From Chryseobacterium potabilaquae (lineage in GTDB: Bacteria; Bacteroidota; Bacteroidia; Flavobacteriales; Weeksellaceae): a stretch of DNA of 64,000 nt. The stretch lies in NCBI RefSeq assembly GCF_902728265.1, contig NZ_CACVBR010000015.1:1-64000 (forward strand). The letters are read 5' to 3'. Below the pieces are notes generated by a model. That model ran no database searches. It was not told the origin of the DNA and was given only the letters and a program-made list of their open reading frames with translations. The translations under genes were made by a program, and so were the position numbers. Below are positions 16,529-25,681 of the stretch, piece after piece (positions within the stretch are counted from its first letter, which is position 1; every line of letters begins with the position of its first letter).

Positions 16529-17092
16529 ATGAAAAATGAAGTGAAATTATTTTATATTGTTCTCGGTGCAACCCCTAAAGGCAGAAATATCGAACAACAC
16601 GATGTTTTCTTTGGAATTGCAGAAAACCTTAAAGACTTAGTTCCGGATATAAAAAATTTTTGGAAAGAAGCTGAAGAAAAGATTCATATCGATTGTCATC
16701 AAGAAGTAAAATTTGCTGATGGGTATGAAGTGAAAATTGTAGAAAAAGGGAATGGATCTTCTGAAAACCAATTATACTTTATTAATTTAGGAGGGTATAA
16801 GAAGGGTTTTTTTAAGGAGTTTCATGAACAACATTTGATGGTTGGTAAATCGATGGGGGAAATCATTAAAAAGGCAAAAGAGACTGCGTTTTATAAGACA
16901 ATGGGGTTTGATAGTGCAGTAAGCCATATTGATGATAAGCATGGAGTAGATATTGACGATATATTTAATGTAAATGATATTTTACCTAAGCACATGAAAG
17001 AAAAGTATTCTATTATTTTGGAAAAAACGGATGTGGTAACTCCGAATAGTCCAATGGGGTTAGGATATTTAAAACTTGATAAAATACAATAA
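16529..17092 (+). CDS. DUF1543 domain-containing protein
   Basis: A 187-residue protein from the ATG at 16529. The opening LFYIVLGATPKGRNIEQHDVFFGI is characteristic of DUF1543, a family without known biochemical role; it is seen here as two similar halves with charged, soluble sequence (second half from about HQEVKFADGYEVKIV). There is no signal peptide and no membrane segment. The open frame extends 17 codons upstream, but the promoter box lies inside that extension, so the shorter protein is preferred. Confidence 0.85.
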   Translation: MKNEVKLFYIVLGATPKGRNIEQHDVFFGIAENLKDLVPDIKNFWKEAEEKIHIDCHQEVKFADGYEVKIVEKGNGSSENQLYFINLGGYKKGFFKEFHEQHLMVGKSMGEIIKKAKETAFYKTMGFDSAVSHIDDKHGVDIDDIFNVNDILPKHMKEKYSIILEKTDVVTPNSPMGLGYLKLDKIQ

Positions 17093-17199
17093 ATAGGGAA
17101 AGGCTGGTCAGGTATGACTTTACTTTAATGGTATTGCAAACTTGGCGGGTTTATATTTTATTATTGAAGTATAAAAAAAGTAAATCTAAAAAATAAAAA

Positions 17200-18315
17200 A
17201 TGAAAATAGGAATTTTAGGAGGTGGTCAATTGGGAAGAATGCTGATTCAGAATGCATTGAAATATGATGACGAGTTTTATACCTTAGATCCTGCTGCTGA
17301 TGCACCTTGTCATAATATTTCACACTTTACTCAAGGGAGCTTTAATGATTATGAGACCGTTTTACATTTTGGTAAAGATAAAGATGTAGTAACAATAGAG
17401 ATAGAGCATGTAAATGCGGATGCTTTGGCAGAACTTGAAACCAGCGGTATTAAAGTTGTTCCTAATTCTAAAATTGTAAAAGTTATTCAACAAAAAATTC
17501 TTCAAAAAGAATTTTATCAAAAGAATGATATACCCAGTCCTGAATTCCAGGCAGTTTGGAATAATGATGAGGAAATTACTATGCCTACTCCTTTTGTTCA
17601 AAAAATGAATACAGGAGGATATGATGGCAAGGGTGTACAAGTGATTAAAACTCCTGAAGATTTACAAAATATATGGAAAGAACCTTCTGTAATTGAAAAA
17701 TTGGTTGATATAGAAAAAGAATTATCCGTGATTGTTGCAAGAAATGAAAATGGTGAAACAAAAACATTTCCGGTTACTGAAATGGTGGCAGATCCTAAAT
17801 TAAACCTGTTAGATTTTAATATTTGCCCGGTAATGATTACGGATGATACACAACGACAGATTGATTCTATTACTGAGAAATTTTTAAATGCTATCCATTC
17901 TCCCGGACTTTTTGCTATTGAATTATTTTTAGATACAGCAGGAAAAATATGGGTTAATGAAACAGCTCCAAGATTACATAATTCCGGACATCAAAGCCAA
18001 GAAGGAAATAGTAATTCACAATTTGAACAAATGTATAGAGTGGTGAAAAATTTACCTCTAGCAGATACAGATCCTTTGACGTATAGTGGAATGCTAAATT
18101 TGGTTGGTGCTGATGGATATACAGGAAAAGTATTGTATGAAGGGATGGAAGAGGTTCTTAAGTTACCGAAAACGTATGTCCATCTTTATGGAAAGACGGA
18201 AACAAAGCCTGGAAGAAAAATGGGGCATATTAATGTACTTGCAGATTCTAGAGAAGAATTACTGGAAAAGTTAGTGAAAGTAAAAAGTATGGTAAGCGTA
18301 AAAGCTTATATATAA
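17200..18315 (+). CDS. purK: 5-(carboxyamino)imidazole ribonucleotide synthase
   Basis: A 371-residue ATP-grasp enzyme that makes N5-CAIR from AIR, bicarbonate and ATP in purine synthesis. It begins with the dinucleotide-like GGGQLGRMLIQNA, and shows the ATP-grasp core FVQKMNTGGYDGKGVQ and late ETAPRLHNSGHQSQEG, both diagnostic of PurK. purE, which uses its product, lies about 1 kb downstream on the same strand with a divergent transporter gene in between, so the two are not in one operon here. Confidence 0.96.
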   Translation: MKIGILGGGQLGRMLIQNALKYDDEFYTLDPAADAPCHNISHFTQGSFNDYETVLHFGKDKDVVTIEIEHVNADALAELETSGIKVVPNSKIVKVIQQKILQKEFYQKNDIPSPEFQAVWNNDEEITMPTPFVQKMNTGGYDGKGVQVIKTPEDLQNIWKEPSVIEKLVDIEKELSVIVARNENGETKTFPVTEMVADPKLNLLDFNICPVMITDDTQRQIDSITEKFLNAIHSPGLFAIELFLDTAGKIWVNETAPRLHNSGHQSQEGNSNSQFEQMYRVVKNLPLADTDPLTYSGMLNLVGADGYTGKVLYEGMEEVLKLPKTYVHLYGKTETKPGRKMGHINVLADSREELLEKLVKVKSMVSVKAYI

Positions 18316-18318
18316 TTT

Positions 18319-18348
18319 AAAGACCGGTTTATTATAGACCGGTTTTTT
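18319..18348 (+). terminator. Intrinsic terminator after purK
   Basis: AAAGACCGGT, nine-base loop, ACCGGTTTTTT: a six-pair GC-rich core extended by one G-T and three A-T pairs, directly after the purK stop and overlapping the last codons of the convergent transporter gene. Confidence 0.75.
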
Positions 18349-19258
18349 CATTTCTTACTTTTTGGCTTTTAAACATTTCTTTATTATAATTGATAATAAA
18401 TACTCCTAAGATAATTAAAAAAGCTGCCATAATAAACTTAAAGGTAATTTCTTCATTTAGAATTAGCCAGCTTAATAAAATAGAAATGATGGTATTGACA
18501 TAAATGAGAATAGAAATTTGAACTGGAGAAACTTTAGTAAGAGCATAATAAAATGCTAAAAATGTAATTACAGAACCAAAAATAGCCAAGTAAAACACTG
18601 CAGAGATACTTCTAATATTCCAGTTTTCAAAATTATAATTTTCAGCAAATAAGAATGCGAAAATAATCTGTACAATTCCAGCAAAAGCAAATTGATAGAA
18701 AAGGTTTAGGATTATATTATCACTTTTAATATTTAATTTTTTAGTATAAATTGTACCTGCTGCCCAACCTATGATTGCAATGAGTAAATAAAAAATTCCT
18801 GTTGCATAGTCTGGATTTTTTAGGTCAACAAGTCCATCTCCAAAAATAATAAGAATACCACTAAAGCAAAGACCAACTCCAACTAAAGCTTTTGCACTGA
18901 ACTTTTGGATTCCAAGCGCAACACTTCCTAAAAATACAAGAATAGGAGAACAGGATGTAATTAATGATGCTAAGCTACTTGTGACATGTTCTTCTGCAAC
19001 CGTTGTCATTCCATTGGCTGTAATTAGCATTAAAGAAGAAATCACCATTTGATAGGTTAAATTTTTTCGCCCAATCCATTTGAATTGCTTTTTATAAATA
19101 AGTATCAGAAGCATTATAATGGCAGCAAGAGATTGACGGATTCCTGCAACAAACCATCCAGGCATGGTTTCTACAGCAATTCTTATTGATAAAAAGGTAG
19201 TTCCCCAAACAATGGCAACAGTGAGAATTGCTAATATAAGTTTATAATCTTTCAACAT
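18332..19258 (-). CDS. DMT-superfamily (EamA) transporter
   Basis: A 308-residue protein with ten predicted transmembrane helices arranged as two EamA repeats of about 140 residues. Family features are AIVWGTTFLSIRIAVETMPGW at the start of repeat one and YLAIFGSVITFLAFYYALTKV in repeat two, ending in ILNEEITFKFIMAAFLIILGVFI. The family exports amino acids or metabolites; no substrate can be assigned. It sits between purK and purE on the opposite strand, separate from the purine pathway. Confidence 0.9.
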   Translation of the reverse strand: MLKDYKLILAILTVAIVWGTTFLSIRIAVETMPGWFVAGIRQSLAAIIMLLILIYKKQFKWIGRKNLTYQMVISSLMLITANGMTTVAEEHVTSSLASLITSCSPILVFLGSVALGIQKFSAKALVGVGLCFSGILIIFGDGLVDLKNPDYATGIFYLLIAIIGWAAGTIYTKKLNIKSDNIILNLFYQFAFAGIVQIIFAFLFAENYNFENWNIRSISAVFYLAIFGSVITFLAFYYALTKVSPVQISILIYVNTIISILLSWLILNEEITFKFIMAAFLIILGVFIINYNKEMFKSQKVRNEKTGL

Positions 19259-19333
19259 TTATCCTAAGCGATATTAATATAACGATACTGATTTTTGAGC
19301 AAAAGTAATAGTATTTTTTTGTTTTTTCACATT

Positions 19334-19366
19334 TTTGTATTTTACCTTTTTAATTTTTTATCTTTG
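19334..19366 (+). promoter_or_regulatory. Promoter of purE
   Basis: TTTG at 19334-19337, a 21-base spacer and TATCTTTG at 19359-19366 fit the Bacteroidota promoter consensus. The purE ATG follows 22 bases later. Confidence 0.6.
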
Positions 19367-19387
19367 AGGAGCTAATAAAATAAGAAG

Positions 19388-19891
19388 ATGGTAGGAATTA
19401 TTATGGGAAGTCAAAGTGACTTGCCAATTATGGAACAAGCCGCAAATTTTTTAAAAAGTTTAGATATTTCTTATGAGTTGACCGTGGTTTCTGCACATAG
19501 AACTCCCGAGAGAATGTTTGATTATGCTAAAATAGCGAAAGATAGAGGTTTGAAGGTCATTATTGCAGGAGCAGGAGGGGCAGCACACCTGCCGGGAATG
19601 GTGGCAAGTTGTACAACATTGCCTGTCATTGGTGTTCCGATTTTATCAAGCAACTCTATTGATGGCTGGGATTCTGTTCTTTCCATTCTTCAAATGCCTG
19701 GTGGAATTCCTGTAGCAACAGTTGCCTTAAACGGAGCCTTGAATGCCGGAATTTTAGCCGCAAAAATTTTGGGAAGTCATGAACCTAAGGTGGCTCATCA
19801 ACTCCAGAAATATCAAGATTCTTTAAAAGATAAGGTATTAGGAACAGTTGATGATATCAAAGCGAAGCATCCTAATGGATATGATCAATAA
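19388..19891 (+). CDS. purE: 5-(carboxyamino)imidazole ribonucleotide mutase
   Basis: A 167-residue class I PurE that converts N5-CAIR to CAIR, the step after PurK. Signatures include GIIMGSQSDLPIMEQA at the N-terminus, VVSAHRTPERMFDYA containing the catalytic His, and AGAGGAAHLPGMVAS. Length is typical of the bacterial mutase rather than the larger eukaryotic carboxylase. It has its own promoter and terminator and is therefore a single-gene unit. Confidence 0.97.
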   Translation: MVGIIMGSQSDLPIMEQAANFLKSLDISYELTVVSAHRTPERMFDYAKIAKDRGLKVIIAGAGGAAHLPGMVASCTTLPVIGVPILSSNSIDGWDSVLSILQMPGGIPVATVALNGALNAGILAAKILGSHEPKVAHQLQKYQDSLKDKVLGTVDDIKAKHPNGYDQ

Positions 19892-19901
19892 AAAATAGTA
19901 G

Positions 19902-19929
19902 AGCCTTACAAAATCAGTAAGGCTTTTTT
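19902..19929 (+). terminator. Intrinsic terminator after purE
   Basis: AGCCTTAC, loop AAAATCA, GTAAGGCT and a T tract: a perfect 8-bp stem 10 bases after the purE stop. Confidence 0.85.
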
Positions 19930-19974
19930 ATGATCATCAAATGAAGATTTTATTTCTAGAAGACATACTTAATA

Positions 19975-20003
19975 AAAAACTCTCCAAATTTTGGAGAGTT
20001 TTG
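19975..20003 (-). terminator. Intrinsic terminator after ahcY
   Basis: The minus strand reads AAAACTCTCC, short A/T loop, GGAGAGTTTTTT. The stem is near perfect and lies about 20 bases beyond the ahcY stop. Confidence 0.8.
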
Positions 20004-20023
20004 ATATTTAATAGTAATAAATA

Positions 20024-21337
20024 TTAGTATCTGTAGTATTCAGGTTTGTAAGGACCATCAACCGTTACTCCAATATATTTTGCCTGTTCATCGGTAAGAG
20101 TTTCCAACTCTACACCTAATTTTTTTAAGTGTAATGCTGCTACTTTTTCATCCAAATGCTTAGGTAAGGTATATACCTTATTTTCATATTTGTTGGAATT
20201 TTTCCAAAGTTCGATTTGTGCCAACGTTTGGTTAGAGAAAGAGTTTGACATTACGAAACTTGGATGTCCAGTAGCACAGCCTAAGTTAACTAATCTCCCC
20301 TCTGCTAAGATGATGATTTCGTTTCCATCTACATTATAAACGTCTACTTGAGGTTTAACTTCATATTTAGTGGCCCCATAGTTTTCGTTTAACCATGCCA
20401 TATCAATTTCATTATCGAAGTGCCCAATATTACAAACGATCGTTTTATCTTTCATTTTTCTGAAGTGAGAACCTTGAACGATATTAAAATTACCCGTTGT
20501 TGTAATGATAATATCCGCATTTTCAATTACACTATCAAGTTTTTTAACCTCGTAACCTTCCATTGCAGCTTGTAATGCACAAATTGGGTCAATTTCTGTA
20601 ACAGTAACAATTGAACCAGCACCTCTGAAAGAAGCTGCAGTACCTTTACCAACATCTCCAAAACCACATACTACGACTCTTTTTCCCGCTAACATTAAAT
20701 CAGTTGCTCTTCTGATAGCATCTACTGCAGATTCTCTACATCCATATTTGTTATCAAATTTAGATTTAGTAACAGAATCATTTACATTGATTGCCGGCAT
20801 TACTAATGTACCATTTTGCATTCTTTCGTAAAGTCTGTGAACACCTGTAGTCGTTTCTTCAGAAAGTCCTTTAATATCTTTTGTTAATTCCGGATATTTA
20901 TCAAAAACCATATTGGTAAGATCACCACCATCATCTAAAATCATATTGAGTGGTTTTCTGTCTTCACCGAAGAACAGAGTTTGTTCAATACACCAGTCAA
21001 ACTCCTCAGCGTTCATACCTTTCCAAGCATATACTGGAATTCCTGCAGCAGCGATTGCAGCAGCAGCATGATCTTGTGTAGAGAATATATTACAAGAAGA
21101 CCAAGTTACCTCAGCACCTAAAGCTACTAAAGTTTCAATAAGCACAGCTGTTTGGATAGTCATATGAAGACATCCTGCGATTCTTGCACCTTTTAGTGGT
21201 TGAGAAGGACCATATTCTTCACGGATGGCCATTAATCCTGGCATTTCTGCTTCCGCAAGAGTAATTTCTTTTCTGCCCCATTCTGCTAGGGAAATATCCT
21301 TAACTTTATAAGGAATGTATTGTGTTGTAGTACTCAT
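20024..21337 (-). CDS. ahcY: Adenosylhomocysteinase
   Basis: A 437-residue NAD-dependent cytosolic enzyme that hydrolyses S-adenosylhomocysteine to adenosine and homocysteine in the methyl cycle. Visible signatures are [58 protein letters not shown], the NAD loop [13 protein letters not shown] near residue 224, and the C-terminal [19 protein letters not shown]. Length matches the family. It is transcribed alone, with a terminator downstream and a divergent phosphopantetheinyl transferase upstream. Confidence 0.98.
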   Translation of the reverse strand: MSTTTQYIPYKVKDISLAEWGRKEITLAEAEMPGLMAIREEYGPSQPLKGARIAGCLHMTIQTAVLIETLVALGAEVTWSSCNIFSTQDHAAAAIAAAGIPVYAWKGMNAEEFDWCIEQTLFFGEDRKPLNMILDDGGDLTNMVFDKYPELTKDIKGLSEETTTGVHRLYERMQNGTLVMPAINVNDSVTKSKFDNKYGCRESAVDAIRRATDLMLAGKRVVVCGFGDVGKGTAASFRGAGSIVTVTEIDPICALQAAMEGYEVKKLDSVIENADIIITTTGNFNIVQGSHFRKMKDKTIVCNIGHFDNEIDMAWLNENYGATKYEVKPQVDVYNVDGNEIIILAEGRLVNLGCATGHPSFVMSNSFSNQTLAQIELWKNSNKYENKVYTLPKHLDEKVAALHLKKLGVELETLTDEQAKYIGVTVDGPYKPEYYRY

Positions 21338-21522
21338 ATGTAATGAATAAGTTTAAATTCAGTTAATGAAACACAAAATTACAATTAATAATTAAGATAA
21401 AAAAACCAGACTTTAAGTTCCTTTATATAGCTTGATACATCAGTATATATGTTACTTAAAGCATACTATATTGGGGTTTTAAAATAAATATCTTTTTACT
21501 ACTTTTAGGGAATAAAAAAACA

Positions 21523-22137
21523 ATGCCCCTTTACCGAGATTTTTCTGATGAAACTGCCACAATTCTTGTCTGGAAATATGATGAGGATGAAGATTTGAAT
21601 ATAGATGACCTTTTAGAACCTGAAAATGCAGAGAAAGTAAAAGATTACCATCCTAAAAAACTATTGGAAGTATTAATGGTAAGAAGGCTTCTGAAAGATT
21701 TAAAACCGAATTCTAAAATTTTATATAAAGAGAGAGAACCTTTTCTATGTCCCAAAGACGCAGAAATTTCAATCACTCATTCTTTTCCATTTGCAGCGAT
21801 TGCCATTTCCAAAAATAAAATTGGAATTGATATCGAAAAATTTAATCCTAAAATCATGAGGGTTATTGATAAATTCACCTATGAAAATGAACGGGGGTTT
21901 ATTCCCAAAGAGAAAGCCGATACTTTTTATACGATTATCTGGAGTGTAAAAGAAAGTATGTATAAGATTCATCATTCTAAATACTGGTCACTAAAAAAAA
22001 ATTATGAAGTAAAACCTTTTGAATTAAAGCATTTACATCATATACAATGTCGCGTTTATGATGAGGTTTTTTCAGATGAATTTAAAGCCAGAGTGGAATT
22101 TTTTGATGATTATTGTTTTACGATTGTAGAGGAGTAG
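21523..22137 (+). CDS. 4'-phosphopantetheinyl transferase superfamily protein
   Basis: A 204-residue protein with the catalytic motifs of the Sfp/AcpS-type superfamily: ISITHSFPFAAIAI, IGIDIEKF near residue 100 (metal-binding Asp/Glu), and WSVKESMYK near 140. It would move the 4'-phosphopantetheine arm of CoA to carrier proteins. The carrier target is not evident; no polyketide or peptide synthetase is nearby. The 3' end overlaps the convergent FUSC-family gene by 20 bases. Confidence 0.88.
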   Translation: MPLYRDFSDETATILVWKYDEDEDLNIDDLLEPENAEKVKDYHPKKLLEVLMVRRLLKDLKPNSKILYKEREPFLCPKDAEISITHSFPFAAIAISKNKIGIDIEKFNPKIMRVIDKFTYENERGFIPKEKADTFYTIIWSVKESMYKIHHSKYWSLKKNYEVKPFELKHLHHIQCRVYDEVFSDEFKARVEFFDDYCFTIVEE

Positions 22138-24382
22138 ATGTTGTTTCATTTCTATATTTTTCAATGACCTTTTTTTGTTCTTTAGCTACATCATAGATAA
22201 GCTCTAATACATCGTGTATGTTTTTTAATTCTGTTAAATGAGATATTTTATCGGGATCTCGTCTGTCTAAGACCTCATTTTCTTCAATTTCATTTTTTCT
22301 TTGAAGAAGAAGTTCTTCTAACTCATCATCTGGTTTCAATCGACTATCCATTCTTAATGTCTCAGTTACTTTTTCTCCATTCAAAAGAGCTGATATTTGG
22401 TGCATTTCTGCTTCAATTTTTTTACTCCAGCTTTCTACATCTATTTCTGGATATTTTTCATTTTTTTTCACATATTGAGAAAGAGACGCTGTATATGCTG
22501 TCATTAGATGAGATGTGGCAACAAACTGATGGATTACTTCCAATTTTTTCTGTTGGTTTTTAGGTTCGGAAAGCATCCTTTGAAAATTATCAGAAAGATT
22601 GGCTAAAGCAATGATGGCATTTTTACGTTTTATTTTATAATCTTCAATCGTAAAACCTGCATCCAAAAATTTGGAAATGACACTTTCAAAGTATTGAAGG
22701 TTGGATTCTGCCGATTTTTTCATAAGATCCAAATTTTGTGTATGTTCCCAAACAGGAAGAATAAGATAGGATACAGTAAAGGCAATAATTCCTGCAATTA
22801 TGGTATCGAAAATTCGATCTTTAAAAATGACATCAATATTTCCGGGGCTTAAAAAATTAAAGCTTAAAAAAATATAGATGGTCATAAACAAAACAGCCCA
22901 AAAATAGCGTCCTTTTAGTAAGCTAAAGCATAAAATCATGCTGAATAGAAGTATGCTAAATAATAGACTATTTATATGGATAAAATATAATATAACATAG
23001 GCAATGATAGCGCCACTAACAGTTCCGTAAAGACGTAATAAATTTCGTTGTTTCGTAATAGAGTAGGCGGGTTTTAAAATGGCTACAACCGTAATTAATA
23101 TCCAATATGTATGACCAATGCCTAAGAAATGGAATAATGAAAATAAGTAACCTATTAATAAAGCTATAGTTATTCTTACAGCATGACGGAAATGTAGAGA
23201 AGAGAAAGAGAGATTGTTGCGAAGAACCTGAACATTCATTTTTTCCTCAGTTGGCATGAATTTTTTCAAATCCAATGCTGTTGAAAGACTTTTTGCCAAT
23301 TTTACATTTTGCGTAAATATTTTATAAATATCATTGACTTCTTTAGTAATTTCATTAATACGCATTAAAATCTGTCGGAGAATCATGAAATTTTCCAGAT
23401 TGTTAGGCGTTATTTGCTTGTTTCGAAGATCGAAATAATAAGCATTTACACTTGCTAGCTCCGATTCGAGGTTAAATAAAGGCTTTGCCTTAGTTCCAAT
23501 TTGAAGAGAGATCCCAATATTGGTAATTTCTTCGGCCAGTACATTTAAATAGTCATGAATTTTTACCAAAATAGTACTATTTTCAAAACTTTGCTGAAGC
23601 TTTTGATAGTCACTTTCGGAGGTCATTAATTTTTCATGAAGGTCCATTGAATTAAGAAACATCAACATGAGAAGGCGACTTGTCGTAGTGGACTCATTTA
23701 CAATTGTACGGGTCTTAAGAACAGTTTCTCTAGTTTCTTCTTGCAGGTTTTTAATTTCAATTTGCTTTGCAATAACTTGGGACGTTAGTTTAGCAAAATC
23801 TGGATTTTTCTGATAATAATTGGCTTTGATTTTTAAGAATTCAGCAAGTTGGAGATAATTTTCTCCAATCATTTGACTTGAAAGTTTATAAGGTTGGATG
23901 GTGGTTACAACTAAAAAAATTAATAGAAACCATGCACAACCAGAAGCAAAGATGAGTAAACTTTTTAAAATATTATCCCCTGTAAGATGGCCGTCAATAA
24001 AAATAGCCAGAACAACTAAGGATAAAGAACCTACTGCAGCAAGTCTTTGTCCATATACTCCGATTAAGGAGAAAAACATTCCAAAAATAATAATTTCCGC
24101 AACGACCAAGCTTTTAATATTCATTACCATACTCGCAATAAGAGCAATGAGAATGAAACAAATAATAGCAAATGCTAATGCATTTCTTCTTCGAATGAAA
24201 GGTCCTGGTTGATCCGTAAGAGCTACAAATGCAGTTCCTAAAGGAAAAAGAAAATATTCTTTTAGAAGACCGAAATGAGCGAGAACTAAACACGGCAAAA
24301 CAGTAGCCAGTGTAATTCTGATAGCAGAATATACGTACTGACTTGTTATAAACTTTTTAAATTCTGCAGAATAGTTCTTCAT
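22118..24382 (-). CDS. FUSC-family (YccS-like) membrane protein
   Basis: A 754-residue inner-membrane protein with two clusters of about five to six helices: residues 15-160 and 400-535. Each is followed by a long soluble helical region, as in YccS/YhfK and the FUSC family related to aromatic-acid exporters. The second cluster starts HAVRITIALLIGYLFSLFHFLGIGHTYW, a segment typical of the family. The role is probably export of small organic acids or membrane-stress handling. It lies downstream of porV but is separated by a terminator, so it is likely its own unit. Confidence 0.88.
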   Translation of the reverse strand: MKNYSAEFKKFITSQYVYSAIRITLATVLPCLVLAHFGLLKEYFLFPLGTAFVALTDQPGPFIRRRNALAFAIICFILIALIASMVMNIKSLVVAEIIIFGMFFSLIGVYGQRLAAVGSLSLVVLAIFIDGHLTGDNILKSLLIFASGCAWFLLIFLVVTTIQPYKLSSQMIGENYLQLAEFLKIKANYYQKNPDFAKLTSQVIAKQIEIKNLQEETRETVLKTRTIVNESTTTSRLLMLMFLNSMDLHEKLMTSESDYQKLQQSFENSTILVKIHDYLNVLAEEITNIGISLQIGTKAKPLFNLESELASVNAYYFDLRNKQITPNNLENFMILRQILMRINEITKEVNDIYKIFTQNVKLAKSLSTALDLKKFMPTEEKMNVQVLRNNLSFSSLHFRHAVRITIALLIGYLFSLFHFLGIGHTYWILITVVAILKPAYSITKQRNLLRLYGTVSGAIIAYVILYFIHINSLLFSILLFSMILCFSLLKGRYFWAVLFMTIYIFLSFNFLSPGNIDVIFKDRIFDTIIAGIIAFTVSYLILPVWEHTQNLDLMKKSAESNLQYFESVISKFLDAGFTIEDYKIKRKNAIIALANLSDNFQRMLSEPKNQQKKLEVIHQFVATSHLMTAYTASLSQYVKKNEKYPEIDVESWSKKIEAEMHQISALLNGEKVTETLRMDSRLKPDDELEELLLQRKNEIEENEVLDRRDPDKISHLTELKNIHDVLELIYDVAKEQKKVIEKYRNETTSTPLQS

Positions 24383-24405
24383 ATTACAAAAATAATTATT
24401 GGCAA

Positions 24406-24436
24406 CAAAAAAAGCCTCATAAAAATGAGACTTTTA
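24406..24436 (-). terminator. Intrinsic terminator after porV
   Basis: On the minus strand AGTCTCAT, loop TTTT, ATGAGGCT and seven T residues form a hairpin with one G-T wobble, about 25 bases after the porV stop. Confidence 0.75.
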
Positions 24437-24458
24437 TAAACTTATTTTGTATTTACTT

Positions 24459-25622
24459 TTAGTAATCAACATTAGAAGTATCTTCACCGATGTTCCATGT
24501 CAAGCCAAAACGTAAGGTATTATCCAACGCAGTATTAATTTTTGACATATTAATCAAATAAGAGATATCAAGTCCAAAAGAACGGTATTTTAAACCAACA
24601 CCGGCAGTCGCAAATTGTCTTGCTCCCTGCACTTCACTTTCATGGAAATATCCACCTCTTACAGAGAAAGCATTGTCATATGAATATTCTACTGCCCCAC
24701 TATACATGATACTGTTAGGGTTTTTGAATGACTTTCCTATTCCGGACATTACCCCTACATTAGGGACAGCATAAATCGGATTTCTTGTATTAGGATCTGT
24801 ACCTACAAGTTCGGATCCGGGAACTAATAGTTTAGAACCTTCAACACTTATCCCAACTCTGTTCATATCATCAAGATACATATCGTAACCAACACCTAAT
24901 CTTGCCATTGTAGGAAGATAAGATCGTGATTCTTCATTTCCTGTATAGTCTAGTTTAGGACCAAGATTTTGGATCGCAAAACCAGCATTAACTTTACCAT
25001 CATATCCTCCAAAACTAGAGAATCTTGGAGAAGTATAGTATCCTGAAACGTCTACCGCAAAAGAGTTTGCTGCTTTAAGAGTAGTATCTGTATTAAATCC
25101 ACCGGCTAAATCAGAACGGATAAATCTACCTGTAACTGCCATGGAATATGAATCTGAAAGTTTAAGTCCGTAGGCAACATCAATGGAGAATTCGTTTGGT
25201 TTTGATGTTCCCATTGAAGTTACTTCATTACCTACTAATTGGGTAAGGTCTACTTCTCCCATATTGAAATAATAAATACTCGCAGAGATGGTGGATCTTT
25301 CTTCCTGTCCTAAGAATTTATGGAACGCTCCATATAATAAAAATACGTCATTGGTAAGCTTACCCATATAAGGTGTATAGTTAACCCCTAATGAAGAGCT
25401 TGTTTTGCTGAAAGGATATTTTGCAGCATTCCAGAATTGAGAAAATGCATCCGGAGAAGTAACAACTCCTTGGTCTCCCATACCTCCGGCTCTTGCGTCT
25501 GGCGCAATTCTTAAAAAAGGAGCCCCGGTTAATACAGGCCTTACGAGGCTTAGATCTTGGGAATATCCCAGAAAGCTAGCCCCCAACCCAATTCCAAAAA
25601 GCAGTTTAGTAGTTAATTTCAT
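24459..25622 (-). CDS. porV: Type IX secretion system outer-membrane protein PorV
   Basis: A 387-residue beta-barrel protein with an N-terminal signal peptide ending near GYSQ. The region PFLRIAPDARAGGMGDQGV and SQFWNAAKYPF near the N-terminus are hallmarks of PorV/LptO, which shuttles T9SS cargo from the translocon to the PorU attachment complex. Alternating beta strands follow up to the terminal FGLTWNIGED. It lies 59 bases downstream of porU on the same strand, as in other Flavobacteriia, and is followed by a terminator. Confidence 0.95.
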   Translation of the reverse strand: MKLTTKLLFGIGLGASFLGYSQDLSLVRPVLTGAPFLRIAPDARAGGMGDQGVVTSPDAFSQFWNAAKYPFSKTSSSLGVNYTPYMGKLTNDVFLLYGAFHKFLGQEERSTISASIYYFNMGEVDLTQLVGNEVTSMGTSKPNEFSIDVAYGLKLSDSYSMAVTGRFIRSDLAGGFNTDTTLKAANSFAVDVSGYYTSPRFSSFGGYDGKVNAGFAIQNLGPKLDYTGNEESRSYLPTMARLGVGYDMYLDDMNRVGISVEGSKLLVPGSELVGTDPNTRNPIYAVPNVGVMSGIGKSFKNPNSIMYSGAVEYSYDNAFSVRGGYFHESEVQGARQFATAGVGLKYRSFGLDISYLINMSKINTALDNTLRFGLTWNIGEDTSNVDY

Positions 25623-25681
25623 ATGTTGTCTTTTATATATTGTCAGTTTTTTATTAATACTATTGACTTTTTATTTTAAAA

